Counted from the first letter of the stretch, positions 51,911 through 63,219 are shown. The stretch: 64,000 bases of DNA from Agrobacterium vitis (GCF_037039395.1 NZ_CP146242.1:3731001-3795000), one strand, 5' to 3'. Notes: generated by a model from the sequence alone, not told the origin. Numbers and translations: made by a program.

Positions 51911-53260
51911 TCAGTCCCAATCCTCGGTGCGAACCGGCTGTATCAGGCCAAGCTTGCGCTCCAGCGCGCTTGCTTGCTGTTCTGACAGGCGCACGTCTAG
52001 GGAAACAGAACCGTCGTCCCGGTCCTCGCGGCTGTCCACCATGGTGTTCTCATAGACCCAGGAGATCAGCGAGAGCTTGTCTGGTGGTAAAATCACCGTG
52101 GTTTCCGTTACCACGCCGGAAAGCCGCTCAGCGATCTCGGCCATCAGCGCATCGACCCCTTCGCCCGTTACGGCGGAAACGGCCATCACGTTTTTCCGGC
52201 CAGTTGCTTTTTCAGCAATAGCCTGATGCGCTTCCGGCTCTAGCCGGTCGATCTTGTTCCAGACCTCGATGATGCGTTCGTCACGCTCTTTTTCATCGAT
52301 GCCGAGGTCGGAGAGAATCCGCAAAACGTCGCCTGCCTGCGCACCGTTATCCGGGTCGGCCATGTCACGCACATGCAGGATCAGGTCCGCTTCCAGCACT
52401 TCTTCAAGCGTAGCACGAAAGGCTGCAACTAGATGGGTTGGCAGGTCCGAGATGAAGCCAACCGTATCCGAGAGGATGACGGTGCGGCCCTGCGGCAGCT
52501 TCATGCGGCGCAGCGTCGGGTCCAGCGTAGCAAACAGCATATCCTCGGCCAACACGCCTGCCCCGGTGATCCGGTTAAACAGCGTCGATTTTCCGGCATT
52601 GGTGTAGCCGACAAGCGCAACAATCGGATGCGGCACCTTACGGCGTTTGGCGCGGTGCAGTTGGCGGGTGCGCACCACTTGCTCCAGTTCGCGTTCCAAC
52701 CGCACGATGCGGTCCTGCAACATCCGCCGGTCGGCCTCGATCTGGGTTTCGCCGGGACCACCCATGAAACCCGCACCGCCGCGCTGGCGCTCCAAGTGGG
52801 TCCAGCTGCGCACCAGACGGCCCTTCTGGTAATTCAGATGGGCGAGATCAACCTGCAACGTGCCTTCCTTGGTGGAGGCGCGGCGGCCGAAGATTTCCAG
52901 GATCAGACCCGTGCGGTCGATGACCTTGGCGTTCCACTGTTTTTCCAGATTGCGCTGCTGCACCGGCGTCAGCGGATGATCGACAATGACAAGACCGGCA
53001 TCATGGCTATCGAGCAGCGCCTTGATTTCCTCGATCTTGCCGCTGCCGATCAGGGTCGCCGGACGCGGCTGGTTGACCATTACGATCAGGCCTTGCACGA
53101 TTGTCAGATCGATGGCGCGCGCAAGCCCCATGGCCTCTTCCAGCCTGCTCTCGTGGCTGCGCGTCGTGGTCGGACCAAGCTCAGCCGAGGCCTTTTCGCT
53201 GGAACGGGCCTGCTTCAACACAGGAACAAGAACCACGGCGCGCATGTCGTCGCGGTGCAT
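51911..53260 (-). CDS. hflX: Ribosome-associated GTPase HflX
   Basis: A 449-aa GTPase that splits or rescues stalled ribosomes. The N-terminal HflX domain has TLIGSGKIEEIK and DRTGLILEIFGRRASTKEG, followed by a coiled linker and GFMGGPGETQIEADRR. The G domain has GYTNAGKSTLFN, DTVGFISDLP, and NKID. The ATG at 53260 is the longest convincing start; M6 is an alternative. It follows hfq on the same strand, with a hairpin in between. Confidence 0.95.
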   Translation of the reverse strand: MHRDDMRAVVLVPVLKQARSSEKASAELGPTTTRSHESRLEEAMGLARAIDLTIVQGLIVMVNQPRPATLIGSGKIEEIKALLDSHDAGLVIVDHPLTPVQQRNLEKQWNAKVIDRTGLILEIFGRRASTKEGTLQVDLAHLNYQKGRLVRSWTHLERQRGGAGFMGGPGETQIEADRRMLQDRIVRLERELEQVVRTRQLHRAKRRKVPHPIVALVGYTNAGKSTLFNRITGAGVLAEDMLFATLDPTLRRMKLPQGRTVILSDTVGFISDLPTHLVAAFRATLEEVLEADLILHVRDMADPDNGAQAGDVLRILSDLGIDEKERDERIIEVWNKIDRLEPEAHQAIAEKATGRKNVMAVSAVTGEGVDALMAEIAERLSGVVTETTVILPPDKLSLISWVYENTMVDSREDRDDGSVSLDVRLSEQQASALERKLGLIQPVRTEDWD

Positions 53261-53389
53261 TTCCTGTTCGGGAATGATGCTATCGGATGTGGTGTCTCGA
53301 TTGGCTATAGTCGTTGTCCTGTTGTTAAACGCAGAAAATGGATTGTCTCCGCCTCGTCAACGGAGCGCAACCCATTCTGTTCCCACTAT

Positions 53390-53424
53390 AGCATCGTGCC
53401 GAAAACGGGAATCGGCACAATGCT
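53390..53424. repeat. Palindromic repeat between hfq and hflX
   Basis: AGCATCGTGCCGA (53390-53402) pairs with TCGGCACAATGCT (53412-53424) with one mismatch. It begins 20 bases after the hfq stop. It belongs to the same repeat family as 28995-29163 and 38505-38610. No T-run follows, so read-through to hflX is likely, perhaps attenuated. Confidence 0.75.
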
Positions 53425-53444
53425 AAAGAACGCAATGACGAAAT

Positions 53445-53687
53445 TTAAGAAGCAGCTTCTTCGCTTTCAAACATCTGCATGGGCTGGCCCGGCATGATGG
53501 TCGAAATGGCGTGCTTGTAGACGAGCTGGGAATGCCCATCGCGACGCAGCAGTACACAGAAATTATCGAACGAGGTGACGACGCCGGTCAGCTTCACGCC
53601 GTTGATCAGGAAAATAGTGAGGGAAATCTTCTGCTTGCGAACCGTATTGAGAAATAGGTCCTGCAAATTCTGAGAACGTTCCGCCAT
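53445..53687 (-). CDS. hfq: RNA chaperone Hfq
   Basis: An 80-aa Sm-like protein that forms a hexameric ring and pairs small RNAs with mRNAs. Sm1 motif: [30 protein letters not shown]; Sm2 motif: [10 protein letters not shown], with the conserved YKHA. ATG at 53687 (MAERSQN) is the standard start; the frame is open to 53771, but that part is not Hfq-like. It lies downstream of ntrX, the usual alphaproteobacterial position, and upstream of hflX. Confidence 0.97.
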
Positions 53688-53880
53688 GGCGCCGCTTCTT
53701 TCTATCTTGCCGGTCGGGGGTACCGGTTGCAATTTTCTAATTTTTTTGGACAGGCTTCCCCAAATGCCCATCAGTCATGTTTGGTATCAAATCGGAAGTC
53801 GTTCCGCAATCGGGAAAACCCCAAGCAAATTCATTGTCGAATTGCCGCGGTTTCCCTTTCCAGCCAACGCCCAGGTCAGC

Positions 53881-55245
53881 TCAAACGCCCAGCGACTTCA
53901 ACTTCCGATGTAGCGCCGATCGCTCCATGCCGACAAATTCCGCCGTCCGGGAAATATTGCCGCCAAAGCGATTGATCTGGGCGATTAGATAATCGCGCTC
54001 GAACATTTCGCGGGCTTCGCGCAGCGGCAAGGTCATGATCTGGTAATCGCTGCGACCGGAGACTTTCGGCAGCATTTCGCCAAGATCCGTCGGCAGCATT
54101 TCCGCGCTGATCGGCACATCCGCCCCATCGTTCTGGGTCAGGATCAACAGCCGCTCGATATTGTTGCGCAATTGGCGGATATTGCCCGGCCAGTCATGGG
54201 CTTGCAAAACCGCCATCGCGTCCTCACCGATCTTGCGCTGGCGAATACCGGCCTGTTCGGCGATATGGCGCATCAGCATGTCGACGAGGAAGGGAATATC
54301 TTCGCGCCGCTCCGCCAGCGGCGGCACCCGCACCGGCACCACCGCCAGCCGATGAAACAGATCCTCGCGGAACCGGCCCTCGGCAATCAGGCTTTCGAGA
54401 TTATAGGCGCTGGAGGAAATGATCCGCACATCGACCTTGACCCGCTTGGAACCGCCGACGCGCTCGAATTGTTGATCGACCAGCACCCGCAGGATCTTGT
54501 TCTGGGTCTCGCGCGGCATTTCGCCGACTTCATCCAGATAGAGGATACCGCGATGCGCCTCTTCCAGCGCACCAATGCGCCGCGACTGACCGGGCCCGCC
54601 TTCGGTGCCAAACAGCGCCACTTCCATACGGTCAGGGGTTATGGCGGCGGCATTCAGTGTCACGAACGGCCCGGCGGAACGGGCCGAGCGCTTGTGGATC
54701 ATCCGCGCCACCAATTCCTTGCCGCTGCCGGACGGGCCGACGATCATGATCCGGCTATTGGTCGGTGCGACCTTCTCGATGGTCTGGCGCAGTTGCGACA
54801 CTGCTACCGAACTGCCGATCAGCTCATTGGCATCGCCGGTGCGACGCTTCAGTTCGGTCACTTCGCGTTTCAGCTTGGAATTTTCCAGCGCCCGCTCGGC
54901 AATCAGGATCAAACGGTCGGCCTTGAATGGCTTTTCGATGAAGTCGAAAGCGCCACGTTTGATAGCCGATACCGCCGTTTCGACATTGCCGTGCCCGGAA
55001 ATCATCACCACCGGCAGGTCGGGATGCCGGGCCTTGATTTCGTCCAGCAATGCCAGCCCGTCCAACCGGCTGCCATGCATCCAGATATCGAGAAAGATCA
55101 GCCGGGGCGCCCGGTCGGAAATCGCCGCCAGCGCGCTGTCGGCGTCATGCGCCGTGCGGGTTTCGTGTCCTTCGTCGCTCAAGATACCCGAGACGATGTC
55201 GCGAATGTCTTCCTCGTCGTCAACCACCAGGATGTCAGAGGCCAT
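53881..55245 (-). CDS. ntrX: Response regulator NtrX
   Basis: A 454-aa regulator paired with NtrY. Receiver domain with phosphoacceptor Asp53 (FLDIW), AAA+ domain with Walker A GPSGSGKE (170-177) and Walker B LYLDE (236-240), and a C-terminal Fis-type helix-turn-helix (GNISRTAEFVGMERSALHRKLKSL). The sigma54-contacting GAFTGA motif is missing: the position reads GGPGQSRRIG. It therefore probably does not activate sigma54 promoters in the usual way. It overlaps ntrY by 11 bases; ATG at 55245 follows AAGGAAG. Confidence 0.95.
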   Translation of the reverse strand: MASDILVVDDEEDIRDIVSGILSDEGHETRTAHDADSALAAISDRAPRLIFLDIWMHGSRLDGLALLDEIKARHPDLPVVMISGHGNVETAVSAIKRGAFDFIEKPFKADRLILIAERALENSKLKREVTELKRRTGDANELIGSSVAVSQLRQTIEKVAPTNSRIMIVGPSGSGKELVARMIHKRSARSAGPFVTLNAAAITPDRMEVALFGTEGGPGQSRRIGALEEAHRGILYLDEVGEMPRETQNKILRVLVDQQFERVGGSKRVKVDVRIISSSAYNLESLIAEGRFREDLFHRLAVVPVRVPPLAERREDIPFLVDMLMRHIAEQAGIRQRKIGEDAMAVLQAHDWPGNIRQLRNNIERLLILTQNDGADVPISAEMLPTDLGEMLPKVSGRSDYQIMTLPLREAREMFERDYLIAQINRFGGNISRTAEFVGMERSALHRKLKSLGV

Positions 55246-57514
55246 AAGCTGCTTCCTTATCATGTTCTTCAGTGGCGGCAGAGGCTGCCCCGGCTTGTCG
55301 CGGCAGCACGACGCGGATCATCGCGCCGCGTCCACCATCGAATTCTGCCGGCGCATCATGCAATTCAAGCTGACCGCCATGCTCTTCAATGATTTTCTTG
55401 ACAATGGCGAGGCCGAGGCCCGTGCCCTTCTCCCGCATTGTCATATAGGGCTCCAGAATGCGATGGCGATTATCGACCGGCAGTCCCTTGCCGTTATCGA
55501 TGATATCCACCACGAAACCGTCACGCCCCTCGTCCGTTGCCGCCCTGATCCACACCCGGCCCGGCAGTTTTTCAGCATCGGAAGGCACAGCCTCGATTGC
55601 TTCCACCGCATTCTTGATCAGATTGCCGAAGGCCTGGGCCAACATACGGGCATCAAACGAACCTTCGAGCGGAAACTCGCCAACGTCGCGGATGAATTCA
55701 CAATCGCTATGGCCCATTTCCCGCAGGAAGATTGCGTCCTTCAAGACGTCGCGCAGGTCGGCCGGTTGCTTGGTTGGCTTCGGCATCCTGGCAAAGGACG
55801 AGAACTCATCGACCATCCGGCCGATATCCTCGACCTGACGGACAATCGTATCGGTACATTGGTCAAAGACCTGCCGGTCTTCGCTGGCGATCTGCTTGCC
55901 GAAGCGGCGCTTCAATCGCTCTGCCGAGAGCTGGATCGGGGTCAGCGGGTTCTTGATCTCATGGGCGATACGGCGCGCCACATCGGCCCAAGCGGTTGAG
56001 CGCTGGGCAATGACCAGATCCGTGATGTCATCCAGCGTGATCACGTAGGATTCGGTGGCATTGCGGGTTTCCTCGCGCGTCACCTGCACCGACAGGGTCC
56101 GCTCCTTGCCGCTGCGTACCAGATTGATCTGCTTGCGGAAATCACCGCGATGGCGAAGCCCGGCTTCGGCAAACACCGTGTTGATTTCCGGAGCAACTGT
56201 TTCCAGCTTCTCGCCCAGCAATTGATCGGCGCCGCGCGCCAGAAACAGTTCCGCCGAAGGATTGACGATGGTGATCCTACCGTCGTCCTCGACGCCGATC
56301 ACCGCCGCGGTGACGCCCGACAGCACTGCTTCGATGAAGCGGCGGCGGTCATCGACCTCGTCCTTGGCTTCCAGAATTTCATCGCGCTGGGTGCGGATCT
56401 GGGAAATCATCTTATTGAAGGTGCGCGACAGGCTGCCGACATCGCCATCGGCAACCCTGACCGGCACCACGACATTCATATTGCCTGACGCGACATTGTC
56501 GGCAGCGCCGATCAGCAGCCGGATCGGCCGAACGATCCGGTCGGCAACCGCAATCGCAGTCCAGATGGCAGCCAGCAGCACGATCAATGCAAAGCCGAGA
56601 TAGAGGACGGCAAAGGCGATTTGCAGCGTGGTGCGCCCCTCCTCCATCGCTTTGTATTCGGCGGTATTGTCCTCCATCTCACGCATTGCCCGCATGACCT
56701 TCGGATCGACGGCACGGATGGTGTAGAGATAGGCGCCGCTCAGCGAATCCATCTTGATGATCCCGCCGACCAGATTGGTAACACCTGGCGGGATTAGCGT
56801 CGGCTGGCCAGCAGCGGCCTTGTCCAACGCATCCTGCGGAATGGCGGGCAGCGGCTTTTCAGTCGAAATATCCGCCTGAATGATGGGTGTGCCGTCCTTG
56901 CGAACCAGAAAGGCGCCCAACAGTCCGCGCCCCTTGGCCTGACGGGTCATCAACTCGATAAAACCGGTGCGGTCGAGGAAGAACAACGGCCGGTTTCGCT
57001 CCAGATCCGTCGCCATGGAAATCGTCTGGCCCTGCAAATAGCTGGCATTTTCCAGCATATAGGCCTGAGCCACATTCATCGATGAGTTGATTATGCTCTG
57101 GGTGCGGATGGAAAACCACCGATCCAGACCGACATTGAGGGTAATACTGGCGAAAATCGCCACCAGGATTGCTGGCGTAATCGCCACAATCGAAAACAGC
57201 ACGACGATGCGCACATGCAGCCTGGCCGCCGCCCGTCCCCGACGCCGTGCCTTGACGAGACGGCTGACTTCCCGACCGATCAAGAACAGCAGGCCAAGCA
57301 CGAAAAGCGTATTGATGACCACCGAACCGATCAGCACATTCGAGGTCGGCGCAATCGGGGTGAGGCCAAGCAGGACCGGCAGGGTGAACATGGCACAGGC
57401 CAGCGCGCCCCCGGCCAGAATCAGGCCTGGCAAGGCAAAGGAGGACTTGCGCTCCTGCAGCAGTGTCAGTGCTGCTTCCTCTTCGGTCCGCCCTGCAGGC
57501 CGCCGCGTTTTCAT
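55235..57514 (-). CDS. ntrY: Sensor histidine kinase NtrY
   Basis: A 759-aa membrane kinase of the NtrY/NtrX pair, linked in alphaproteobacteria to nitrogen, redox and envelope responses. At least three hydrophobic helices in the first 120 residues and one near 290-320 frame a periplasmic domain; then HAMP (IRLLIGAADNVASG), PAS (GRITIVNPSAELF), the His box ([14 protein letters not shown]) and the ATPase domain (DNGKGLP, GTGLGLAIVKKI). ATG at 57514 or 57532. About 190 bases separate it from ntrC, enough for its own promoter. Confidence 0.95.
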   Translation of the reverse strand: MKTRRPAGRTEEEAALTLLQERKSSFALPGLILAGGALACAMFTLPVLLGLTPIAPTSNVLIGSVVINTLFVLGLLFLIGREVSRLVKARRRGRAAARLHVRIVVLFSIVAITPAILVAIFASITLNVGLDRWFSIRTQSIINSSMNVAQAYMLENASYLQGQTISMATDLERNRPLFFLDRTGFIELMTRQAKGRGLLGAFLVRKDGTPIIQADISTEKPLPAIPQDALDKAAAGQPTLIPPGVTNLVGGIIKMDSLSGAYLYTIRAVDPKVMRAMREMEDNTAEYKAMEEGRTTLQIAFAVLYLGFALIVLLAAIWTAIAVADRIVRPIRLLIGAADNVASGNMNVVVPVRVADGDVGSLSRTFNKMISQIRTQRDEILEAKDEVDDRRRFIEAVLSGVTAAVIGVEDDGRITIVNPSAELFLARGADQLLGEKLETVAPEINTVFAEAGLRHRGDFRKQINLVRSGKERTLSVQVTREETRNATESYVITLDDITDLVIAQRSTAWADVARRIAHEIKNPLTPIQLSAERLKRRFGKQIASEDRQVFDQCTDTIVRQVEDIGRMVDEFSSFARMPKPTKQPADLRDVLKDAIFLREMGHSDCEFIRDVGEFPLEGSFDARMLAQAFGNLIKNAVEAIEAVPSDAEKLPGRVWIRAATDEGRDGFVVDIIDNGKGLPVDNRHRILEPYMTMREKGTGLGLAIVKKIIEEHGGQLELHDAPAEFDGGRGAMIRVVLPRQAGAASAATEEHDKEAAYGL

Positions 57515-57720
57515 CCAGTCTCGTCTCCGCAAACGGAAAGATGAGATGCCTTATCGGCGAACTAAGTCTCTGCTGTACCCTGACTACACGGGATGCAAAC
57601 AGAACCGCTTCCCACGACCGAAGACGCAGGATCACGAAACGAAGCCTTACCGTTAAAGCTCTCCACCGTTGCTATTGAGCAACGCATTGTGGCGAAATTG
57701 CAACGCTTGTCAGGCGAATG

Positions 57721-59172
57721 TCAAGCACTACGCGAGCTTCTGTAAACTGAAACACCCAATTCGCGGATTTTCTTGCGCAGCGTATTTCGGTTCAAACCCA
57801 AAAGATCGGCGGCCTTGATCTGGTTTCCACGGGTGGCGGTCAGGGCCGCCAGGATCAGCGGATATTCCATTTCGGTCAAAACCCGGTCGTAAAGGCCGGG
57901 CGGCGGCAGGTTATCGCCAAAGGACGCGAAGTAGCTGCGCATATTTTCCTCGACCGCCTGGGCAATGGTCATATGACCGCCACCCGAACCGGCTTTGGAA
58001 AGCGGGCTGTCGGTGATGTCAGAGCGCAGTTCCTGCTCGATGATTTCGCGGGTGATAACATCCTGTGGATAAAGCGCCATCAACCGGCGCACCAGGTTCT
58101 CCAACTCACGAACATTGCCGGGCCAGGCATAGGATTTCATCACTTCGAGCGCTTCCTGCTCGAATCGCTTGGCGTCCAGACCTTCCTTCTCACCCTGCTG
58201 GATGAAATGGCGCACCAGATCGGCAATATCCTCCGCCCGGTCGCGCAGCGGCGGCAGGCGCAGCGGCACGACATTCAGGCGATAGTAAAGGTCTTCACGA
58301 AACAGGCCCTGATTGATCGACTGTTTCAGGTCTTTATTGGTGGCGGCGACGATGCGCACATCGGTGCGGATCGGCGTGCGCCCGCCAACCGTGGTATATT
58401 CACCCTGCTGTAGAACGCGCAGGAGCCGGGTCTGGGCATCCATCGGCATATCGCCAATTTCGTCCAGAAACAGTGTGCCGCCCTCGGCCTGCTCGAAACG
58501 TCCGGTGGAGCGGTTCTGCGCACCGGTAAACGCACCCTTTTCGTGGCCAAACAGCTCGGATTCGATCAGGTCACGCGGAATAGCCGCCATATTGATCGCC
58601 ACGAAGGGACCGTTGCGGCGCTTGCCGTAATCATGCAGCGCCTTGGCGACCAATTCCTTACCCGTGCCGGATTCGCCCGTGATCATCAGCGTCAGATCGG
58701 TCTGCATCAGCCGGGCCAGAACCCGGTAGATTTCCTGCATTGCCGCCGAGCGTCCAACCAGCGGCATGCCGTCCTGCATGTCATCGCCCAGCCGTGCCGG
58801 CTTTTTCTTCGGCTCGGCCAGGGCCCGGCCGATAATGGCGATCAGTTCCGTCAGGTCGAAAGGCTTGGGCAGGTAATCGTAAGCACCCTTTTCCGAAGCG
58901 CGGATGGCGGTCATAAAGGTGTTCTGGGCGCTCATCACCAAAACGGGCAGGTCGGGCCGGGCCTTCTTGATACGCGGCAGGAGATCGAAGGCGTTTTCGT
59001 CCGGCATGACAACGTCGGTGACGACCAGATCGCCCTCACCGGCTGAAATCCAGCGCCACAGGGTCGCGGCATTCGACGTGATGCGCACATCGTAACCGGC
59101 ACGGCTCAGCGCCTGGTTCAAAACGGTGCGGATCGCAGCATCGTCATCGGCAACAAGGATAGTGGCTGTCAT
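57721..59172 (-). CDS. ntrC: Nitrogen regulatory response regulator NtrC
   Basis: A 483-aa sigma54 activator. The receiver carries Asp53 (VVTDVVMP); the AAA+ domain has Walker A GESGTGKE, an intact GAFTGA (213-218) and Walker B LFLDE; a Fis-type helix-turn-helix ends the protein ([23 protein letters not shown]). It switches on nitrogen-scavenging genes when phosphorylated by NtrB. It overlaps ntrB by 4 bases. A CGTTGCT/AGCAACG stem follows the gene at 57667-57684. Confidence 0.97.
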   Translation of the reverse strand: MTATILVADDDAAIRTVLNQALSRAGYDVRITSNAATLWRWISAGEGDLVVTDVVMPDENAFDLLPRIKKARPDLPVLVMSAQNTFMTAIRASEKGAYDYLPKPFDLTELIAIIGRALAEPKKKPARLGDDMQDGMPLVGRSAAMQEIYRVLARLMQTDLTLMITGESGTGKELVAKALHDYGKRRNGPFVAINMAAIPRDLIESELFGHEKGAFTGAQNRSTGRFEQAEGGTLFLDEIGDMPMDAQTRLLRVLQQGEYTTVGGRTPIRTDVRIVAATNKDLKQSINQGLFREDLYYRLNVVPLRLPPLRDRAEDIADLVRHFIQQGEKEGLDAKRFEQEALEVMKSYAWPGNVRELENLVRRLMALYPQDVITREIIEQELRSDITDSPLSKAGSGGGHMTIAQAVEENMRSYFASFGDNLPPPGLYDRVLTEMEYPLILAALTATRGNQIKAADLLGLNRNTLRKKIRELGVSVYRSSRSA

Positions 59173-60338
59173 CTTGATCTTCCCACGGATTTCGCAAGGG
59201 GAGCGTCGTCATCAACCGTTTCCTTGGAAACCGGCATCAACACGCGAAATAGTGTCCGGTTGCCCTGACTGTCGCATTCAACAATACCGCCATGGCCGCC
59301 GATGATCTTGGCCACCAGCGCAAGCCCCAGGCCGGAGCCGTTGGTCTTGGTGGTGATGAACGGATCGAACAGATGCGGCAAAAGGTCTGACGGCACGCCC
59401 GGACCGTTATCGGCAACGCAGAATTCCAGCGGCAGCGAGATCTTTTCCCGCGATCCGGCAACCGACAGCCTTATGCCGGGGCGATAGGCCGTGGTCAGCT
59501 GGATTTCGCCATCGGCCCGGTCGCCCACCGCCTCGGCGGCATTCTTGATCAGGTTCAAAAACACCTGCACCAGTTGATCCCGGTTGGCAAATACCGGCGG
59601 CAGCGATGGATCATAGCTCTCGGTGATCTTCAGATGCCGGGCAAAGCCCGCCTGAGCGATGGCCTTCACATGGTCCAGCACCGAATGGATATTAATCGAG
59701 GTCCGGTCCACGGGCCGCTCGTCGGAAAAGATCTCCATACGGTCGACCAGCGAGACGATCCGGTCGGTCTCATCGCAGATCAGCCGGGTCAGGCTGCGAT
59801 CCTCTGGGGGAACAGAGCTTTCCAGCAATTGCGCCGCACCACGAATGCCGGACAGCGGGTTCTTGATTTCATGGGCGAGCATCGAGGCAAGACCGGTGAC
59901 GGAGCGGGCTGCGGCGCGGTGGGTGAGCTGGCGATCGATCTTATCGGCCATCGAGCGTTCCTGAAACACCACGACAACAGCGCCCGGCTCTACAGTGACC
60001 GGTGCGACATAGAGATCGACCAGCTTATCCTGGCCAAGCCGGGGGGAACTGAGATCGACACGGTATTCATTGACCGGCGCCCGCCGCTCCCGCACCTGGT
60101 CGATCAATTCCAGCAACGGGCTGCCGAACGGAATGAAGGTGGAAATCTTGTGACGGGCGAGATGGCTGGCGCTGGCGCCGAAAAACGCCTCGGCCTCCCA
60201 ATTGGCAAACACGATATGTCCCTCGCCATTGACCATGACCACCGGGTTCTGGATGGCGTTGAGCACGGCCATCGCCAATACATTTCCAGCGGCTGGGCCA
60301 GCCCCCGAGCCATCGCCGGGTTTCGTATCACTGCTCAT
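59169..60338 (-). CDS. ntrB: Nitrogen regulation sensor kinase NtrB
   Basis: A 389-aa soluble histidine kinase controlling NtrC according to PII protein state. PAS domain at about 20-130 ([18 protein letters not shown]), His box with His156 ([15 protein letters not shown]), and ATPase motifs ([31 protein letters not shown]). It overlaps dusB upstream and ntrC downstream by 4 bases each, so dusB-ntrB-ntrC is one operon. Confidence 0.96.
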   Translation of the reverse strand: MSSDTKPGDGSGAGPAAGNVLAMAVLNAIQNPVVMVNGEGHIVFANWEAEAFFGASASHLARHKISTFIPFGSPLLELIDQVRERRAPVNEYRVDLSSPRLGQDKLVDLYVAPVTVEPGAVVVVFQERSMADKIDRQLTHRAAARSVTGLASMLAHEIKNPLSGIRGAAQLLESSVPPEDRSLTRLICDETDRIVSLVDRMEIFSDERPVDRTSINIHSVLDHVKAIAQAGFARHLKITESYDPSLPPVFANRDQLVQVFLNLIKNAAEAVGDRADGEIQLTTAYRPGIRLSVAGSREKISLPLEFCVADNGPGVPSDLLPHLFDPFITTKTNGSGLGLALVAKIIGGHGGIVECDSQGNRTLFRVLMPVSKETVDDDAPLAKSVGRSR

Positions 60339-61333
60339 GCGGCCTCCTCAAGCGGTCTTGGTGCCGCGCCAGCCAGCGCCGCAAACAGGCGGTCGGCGAC
60401 ATGGTCGGGATCTTTCGATGTCATAAGCGCAGTCTTTTCGGCAGGATCAAGCTGCACACCATGCCGCTCCAGATACCAGCCGACATGTTTGCGCGCATGG
60501 CGAACGCCGACATGCGCGCCGTAATGATCCAGCATGGCGCGGTAATGGGCGACGGCAATCGCCGGAATTTCGTCCGCGCTTGGTGGCGCATGACCGGCCA
60601 GCACACCCGCATGCCAGGGACGGCCCTGGCAGGCGCGCCCCAGCATCAGCGCATCGGCGCCAGACCGTCGCAGGATCTCCTGCGCATCTTCAAGGGTGTC
60701 GATATCACCATTGGCAATCAACGGAATGGAAATCGCCTCACGCACGGCCGCAATCGCATCCCAATCGGCCCGGCCTTCGTAAAACTGCATGCGAGTGCGG
60801 CCATGCACCGTGATCGCCTGCACGCCGGCATCCTGCGCACGGCGCGACAGGTCCGGTGCGTTGATCGAATCGGAATCCCAACCAAGCCGCATCTTGACGG
60901 TGACAGGGACTGAAACGGCCTTGACTGTCGCCTCGATCATCGCCAGCGCAATCTCCGGCTCGCGCATCAGCGCCGATCCGGCATAGCCGCCGATGACTTT
61001 CTTGGCAGGGCAACCCATATTGATGTCGATAATATCGGCGCCATTGGCCTCGGCAATTTTCGCGGCCTCCGCCATCCAATGCGGATCGCGCCCGGCCAGT
61101 TGCACCATGTGCGGCGTCAAGCCCGCACCTTTCAGCCGCGACCAGCTTTCCGCCGCATTGAACACCAGCTCCCGGCTGGCAACCATTTCCGTCACCACCA
61201 GCCCTGCCCCATGGCGAAAGGCCAATTGCCGAAACGGCAGGTCGGTGACGCCGGACATCGGCGCAAGCACGACGCGGTTGCGAATAGCAACCGAGGCAAT
61301 GCTAAACCCTGTCTGGAGATCCGGCTGCGGCAA
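60335..61333 (-). CDS. dusB: tRNA-dihydrouridine synthase DusB (NifR3)
   Basis: A 332-aa FMN-dependent enzyme that reduces specific tRNA uridines. TIM-barrel motifs: [33 protein letters not shown] (catalytic Cys), [19 protein letters not shown] and GNGDI-like [11 protein letters not shown]. First gene of the dusB-ntrB-ntrC operon, the position historically named nifR3. It is divergent from ispDF, with 165 bases between. Confidence 0.96.
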   Translation of the reverse strand: MPQPDLQTGFSIASVAIRNRVVLAPMSGVTDLPFRQLAFRHGAGLVVTEMVASRELVFNAAESWSRLKGAGLTPHMVQLAGRDPHWMAEAAKIAEANGADIIDINMGCPAKKVIGGYAGSALMREPEIALAMIEATVKAVSVPVTVKMRLGWDSDSINAPDLSRRAQDAGVQAITVHGRTRMQFYEGRADWDAIAAVREAISIPLIANGDIDTLEDAQEILRRSGADALMLGRACQGRPWHAGVLAGHAPPSADEIPAIAVAHYRAMLDHYGAHVGVRHARKHVGWYLERHGVQLDPAEKTALMTSKDPDHVADRLFAALAGAAPRPLEEAA

Positions 61334-61498
61334 TTGTCTAACTTTCGGGCAAGATACTAATTTGCCCGATTTTTAGACATAAAAAAGATCATTGCCAAGC
61401 TCTTTCCAAGCGATACCGACAATTTTTCGGGCAAATGCTGGAAAACTTTTAACCGCACCGCTAGACAGGCGGAAATCTGTTTCAAACACTGGAATGAC

Positions 61499-62722
61499 AT
61501 GGTGCATATTCAAGCGGACGGGGCAAGGTCAACAGCGGTGATATTGGTCGCGGCAGGCCGGGGAGAGCGCGCTGGCGCCTCCAGCGAGGGGCCGAAACAA
61601 TATCGGCGGATCGGCGGAAAGCCTGTTATTGTCCATAGCCTGCTCGGCTTTACAGATCTTCTCCCACAGGCAGCACTAATCGTCGTCATTCATCCCGATG
61701 ACGAGGCTTTGCTGGCCAAGGCTCTCGCCCCCTATCCGCAGCTCGCTGCCTCGCTGATCATCACCCACGGCGGCAAAACACGGCAGCAATCGGTTCTGGC
61801 TGGGTTGAAAGCCTTGCGGGATCAAAAGCCGGATTATGTGCTGATCCATGACGCGGTCCGCCCGTTTTTCGATCAGCCGATGCTGCAACGGATTATCGCC
61901 CGGCTTGATGATGGTGCCGATGCCGTCTTGCCCGCGATGCCGGTGGCCGATACGCTCAAGCGTGGCGATGAGAATGCCCGAGTCGTCGATACCGTGGCGC
62001 GCGCCGGGCTTTTTGCAGCCCAGACACCGCAGAGCTTCGTCTACGACAAGATAACGACTGCTCATGAGCACGCAGCAAGCGCCGGGCGGGACGATTTTAC
62101 CGATGACGCAGCCATCGCCGAATGGGCTGGACTGACGGTCCATCTGGTGGAAGGCTCGCCTGACAATGTCAAATTGACCGTGAAACGGGATCTTGAAATG
62201 GCCGATGCCCGCCTCTCCCATAACGCCTTGCCCGATGTGCGCACCGGCAATGGCTATGATGTCCACCAACTGGTGCCGGGCGATGGTGTGACGCTCTGCG
62301 GCATTTTTATTACCCATGACCAGGCCTTGAGCGGCCATTCCGATGCCGATGTCGCCTTGCATGCGCTGACCGATGCGCTGCTGGCCACCTGCGGGGCTGG
62401 CGATATCGGCGACCACTTCCCGCCGTCAGATCCGCAATGGCGCGGTGCCGCATCCCGGATCTTCCTGGAGCATGCCGCAAACATCGTGCGCGAAGCGGGC
62501 GGCACGATTATGAATGCCGATATTTCGCTGATCGCCGAAGCACCGAAAATTGGCCCGCATCGCCAGATCATGCGCGAAAAACTATCCGAGATTCTCGGCA
62601 TTGCGCTGGACCGCTGCTCGGTCAAAGCCACGACCAATGAGAAAATCGGCTTTGTCGGTCGGGGCGAAGGCATTGCGGCAATTGCCACTGCGACTGTGGT
62701 TTTCCAGGGAAAGCCACAATGA
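61499..62722 (+). CDS. ispDF: Bifunctional IspDF (MEP isoprenoid pathway)
   Basis: A 407-aa fusion. The N-terminal IspD (2-C-methyl-D-erythritol 4-phosphate cytidylyltransferase) has [10 protein letters not shown] and IHDAVRPFF; the C-terminal IspF (2,4-cyclodiphosphate synthase) has [29 protein letters not shown] and [18 protein letters not shown]. The fusion is usual in alphaproteobacteria. ATG at 61499 or GTG at 61502. The stop overlaps the cinA start by 4 bases. Confidence 0.96.
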   Translation: MVHIQADGARSTAVILVAAGRGERAGASSEGPKQYRRIGGKPVIVHSLLGFTDLLPQAALIVVIHPDDEALLAKALAPYPQLAASLIITHGGKTRQQSVLAGLKALRDQKPDYVLIHDAVRPFFDQPMLQRIIARLDDGADAVLPAMPVADTLKRGDENARVVDTVARAGLFAAQTPQSFVYDKITTAHEHAASAGRDDFTDDAAIAEWAGLTVHLVEGSPDNVKLTVKRDLEMADARLSHNALPDVRTGNGYDVHQLVPGDGVTLCGIFITHDQALSGHSDADVALHALTDALLATCGAGDIGDHFPPSDPQWRGAASRIFLEHAANIVREAGGTIMNADISLIAEAPKIGPHRQIMREKLSEILGIALDRCSVKATTNEKIGFVGRGEGIAAIATATVVFQGKPQ

Positions 62723-63219
62723 GCCTGTTTCCCGACGATCTGGAAAAGGCCGCCCGGACCATCATTGAAGACTTCATCAGACGCGGCCTGACCATTGCCA
62801 CCGCCGAATCCTGCACCGGCGGGCTGATCGCTGGCCTGCTGACCGAAATCGCCGGATCATCCGCCGTGGTGGATCGCGGCTACGTTACCTATTCCAACCA
62901 GGCGAAGATGGACATGCTGGGCGTGCCATCGCTGACGCTGGAAACCTATGGCGCCGTGTCGCGCCAAACGGCGCTGGCCATGGCCCACGGCGCCCTCTAC
63001 CGCTCCGGCGCCTCCATTTCGGTTGCAGTGACCGGAATCGCCGGGCCGGGCGGTGGGAGTGACGAGAAGCCGGTGGGGCTGGTGCATATCGCAGCACTGT
63101 CGCGAACAGGCGCAGCCTGCCATCGGGAAATGCACTATGAAAACCATGGGCGCGAAGCGATCCGCCTGGCGACCATAAGAACCGCGCTCGCCTTACTCCA
63201 GGATATCCAGCAGCATTAG
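62719..63219 (+). CDS. CinA-family protein (nicotinamide-nucleotide amidase type)
   Basis: A 166-aa single-domain CinA C-terminal protein; family members deamidate NMN in the pyridine-nucleotide cycle. [36 protein letters not shown] and [19 protein letters not shown] are the signatures. The N-terminal MoaB/COG1058 domain of full CinA is absent, as in PncC. It overlaps ispDF by 4 bases, so translation is coupled. Confidence 0.93.
   Translation: MSLFPDDLEKAARTIIEDFIRRGLTIATAESCTGGLIAGLLTEIAGSSAVVDRGYVTYSNQAKMDMLGVPSLTLETYGAVSRQTALAMAHGALYRSGASISVAVTGIAGPGGGSDEKPVGLVHIAALSRTGAACHREMHYENHGREAIRLATIRTALALLQDIQQH

Noticed and set aside
58062..58070. TGTGGATAA, a DnaA-box match inside ntrC
   Set aside because: A single 9-mer inside coding sequence, no cluster and no AT-rich unwinding region; no support for an origin.
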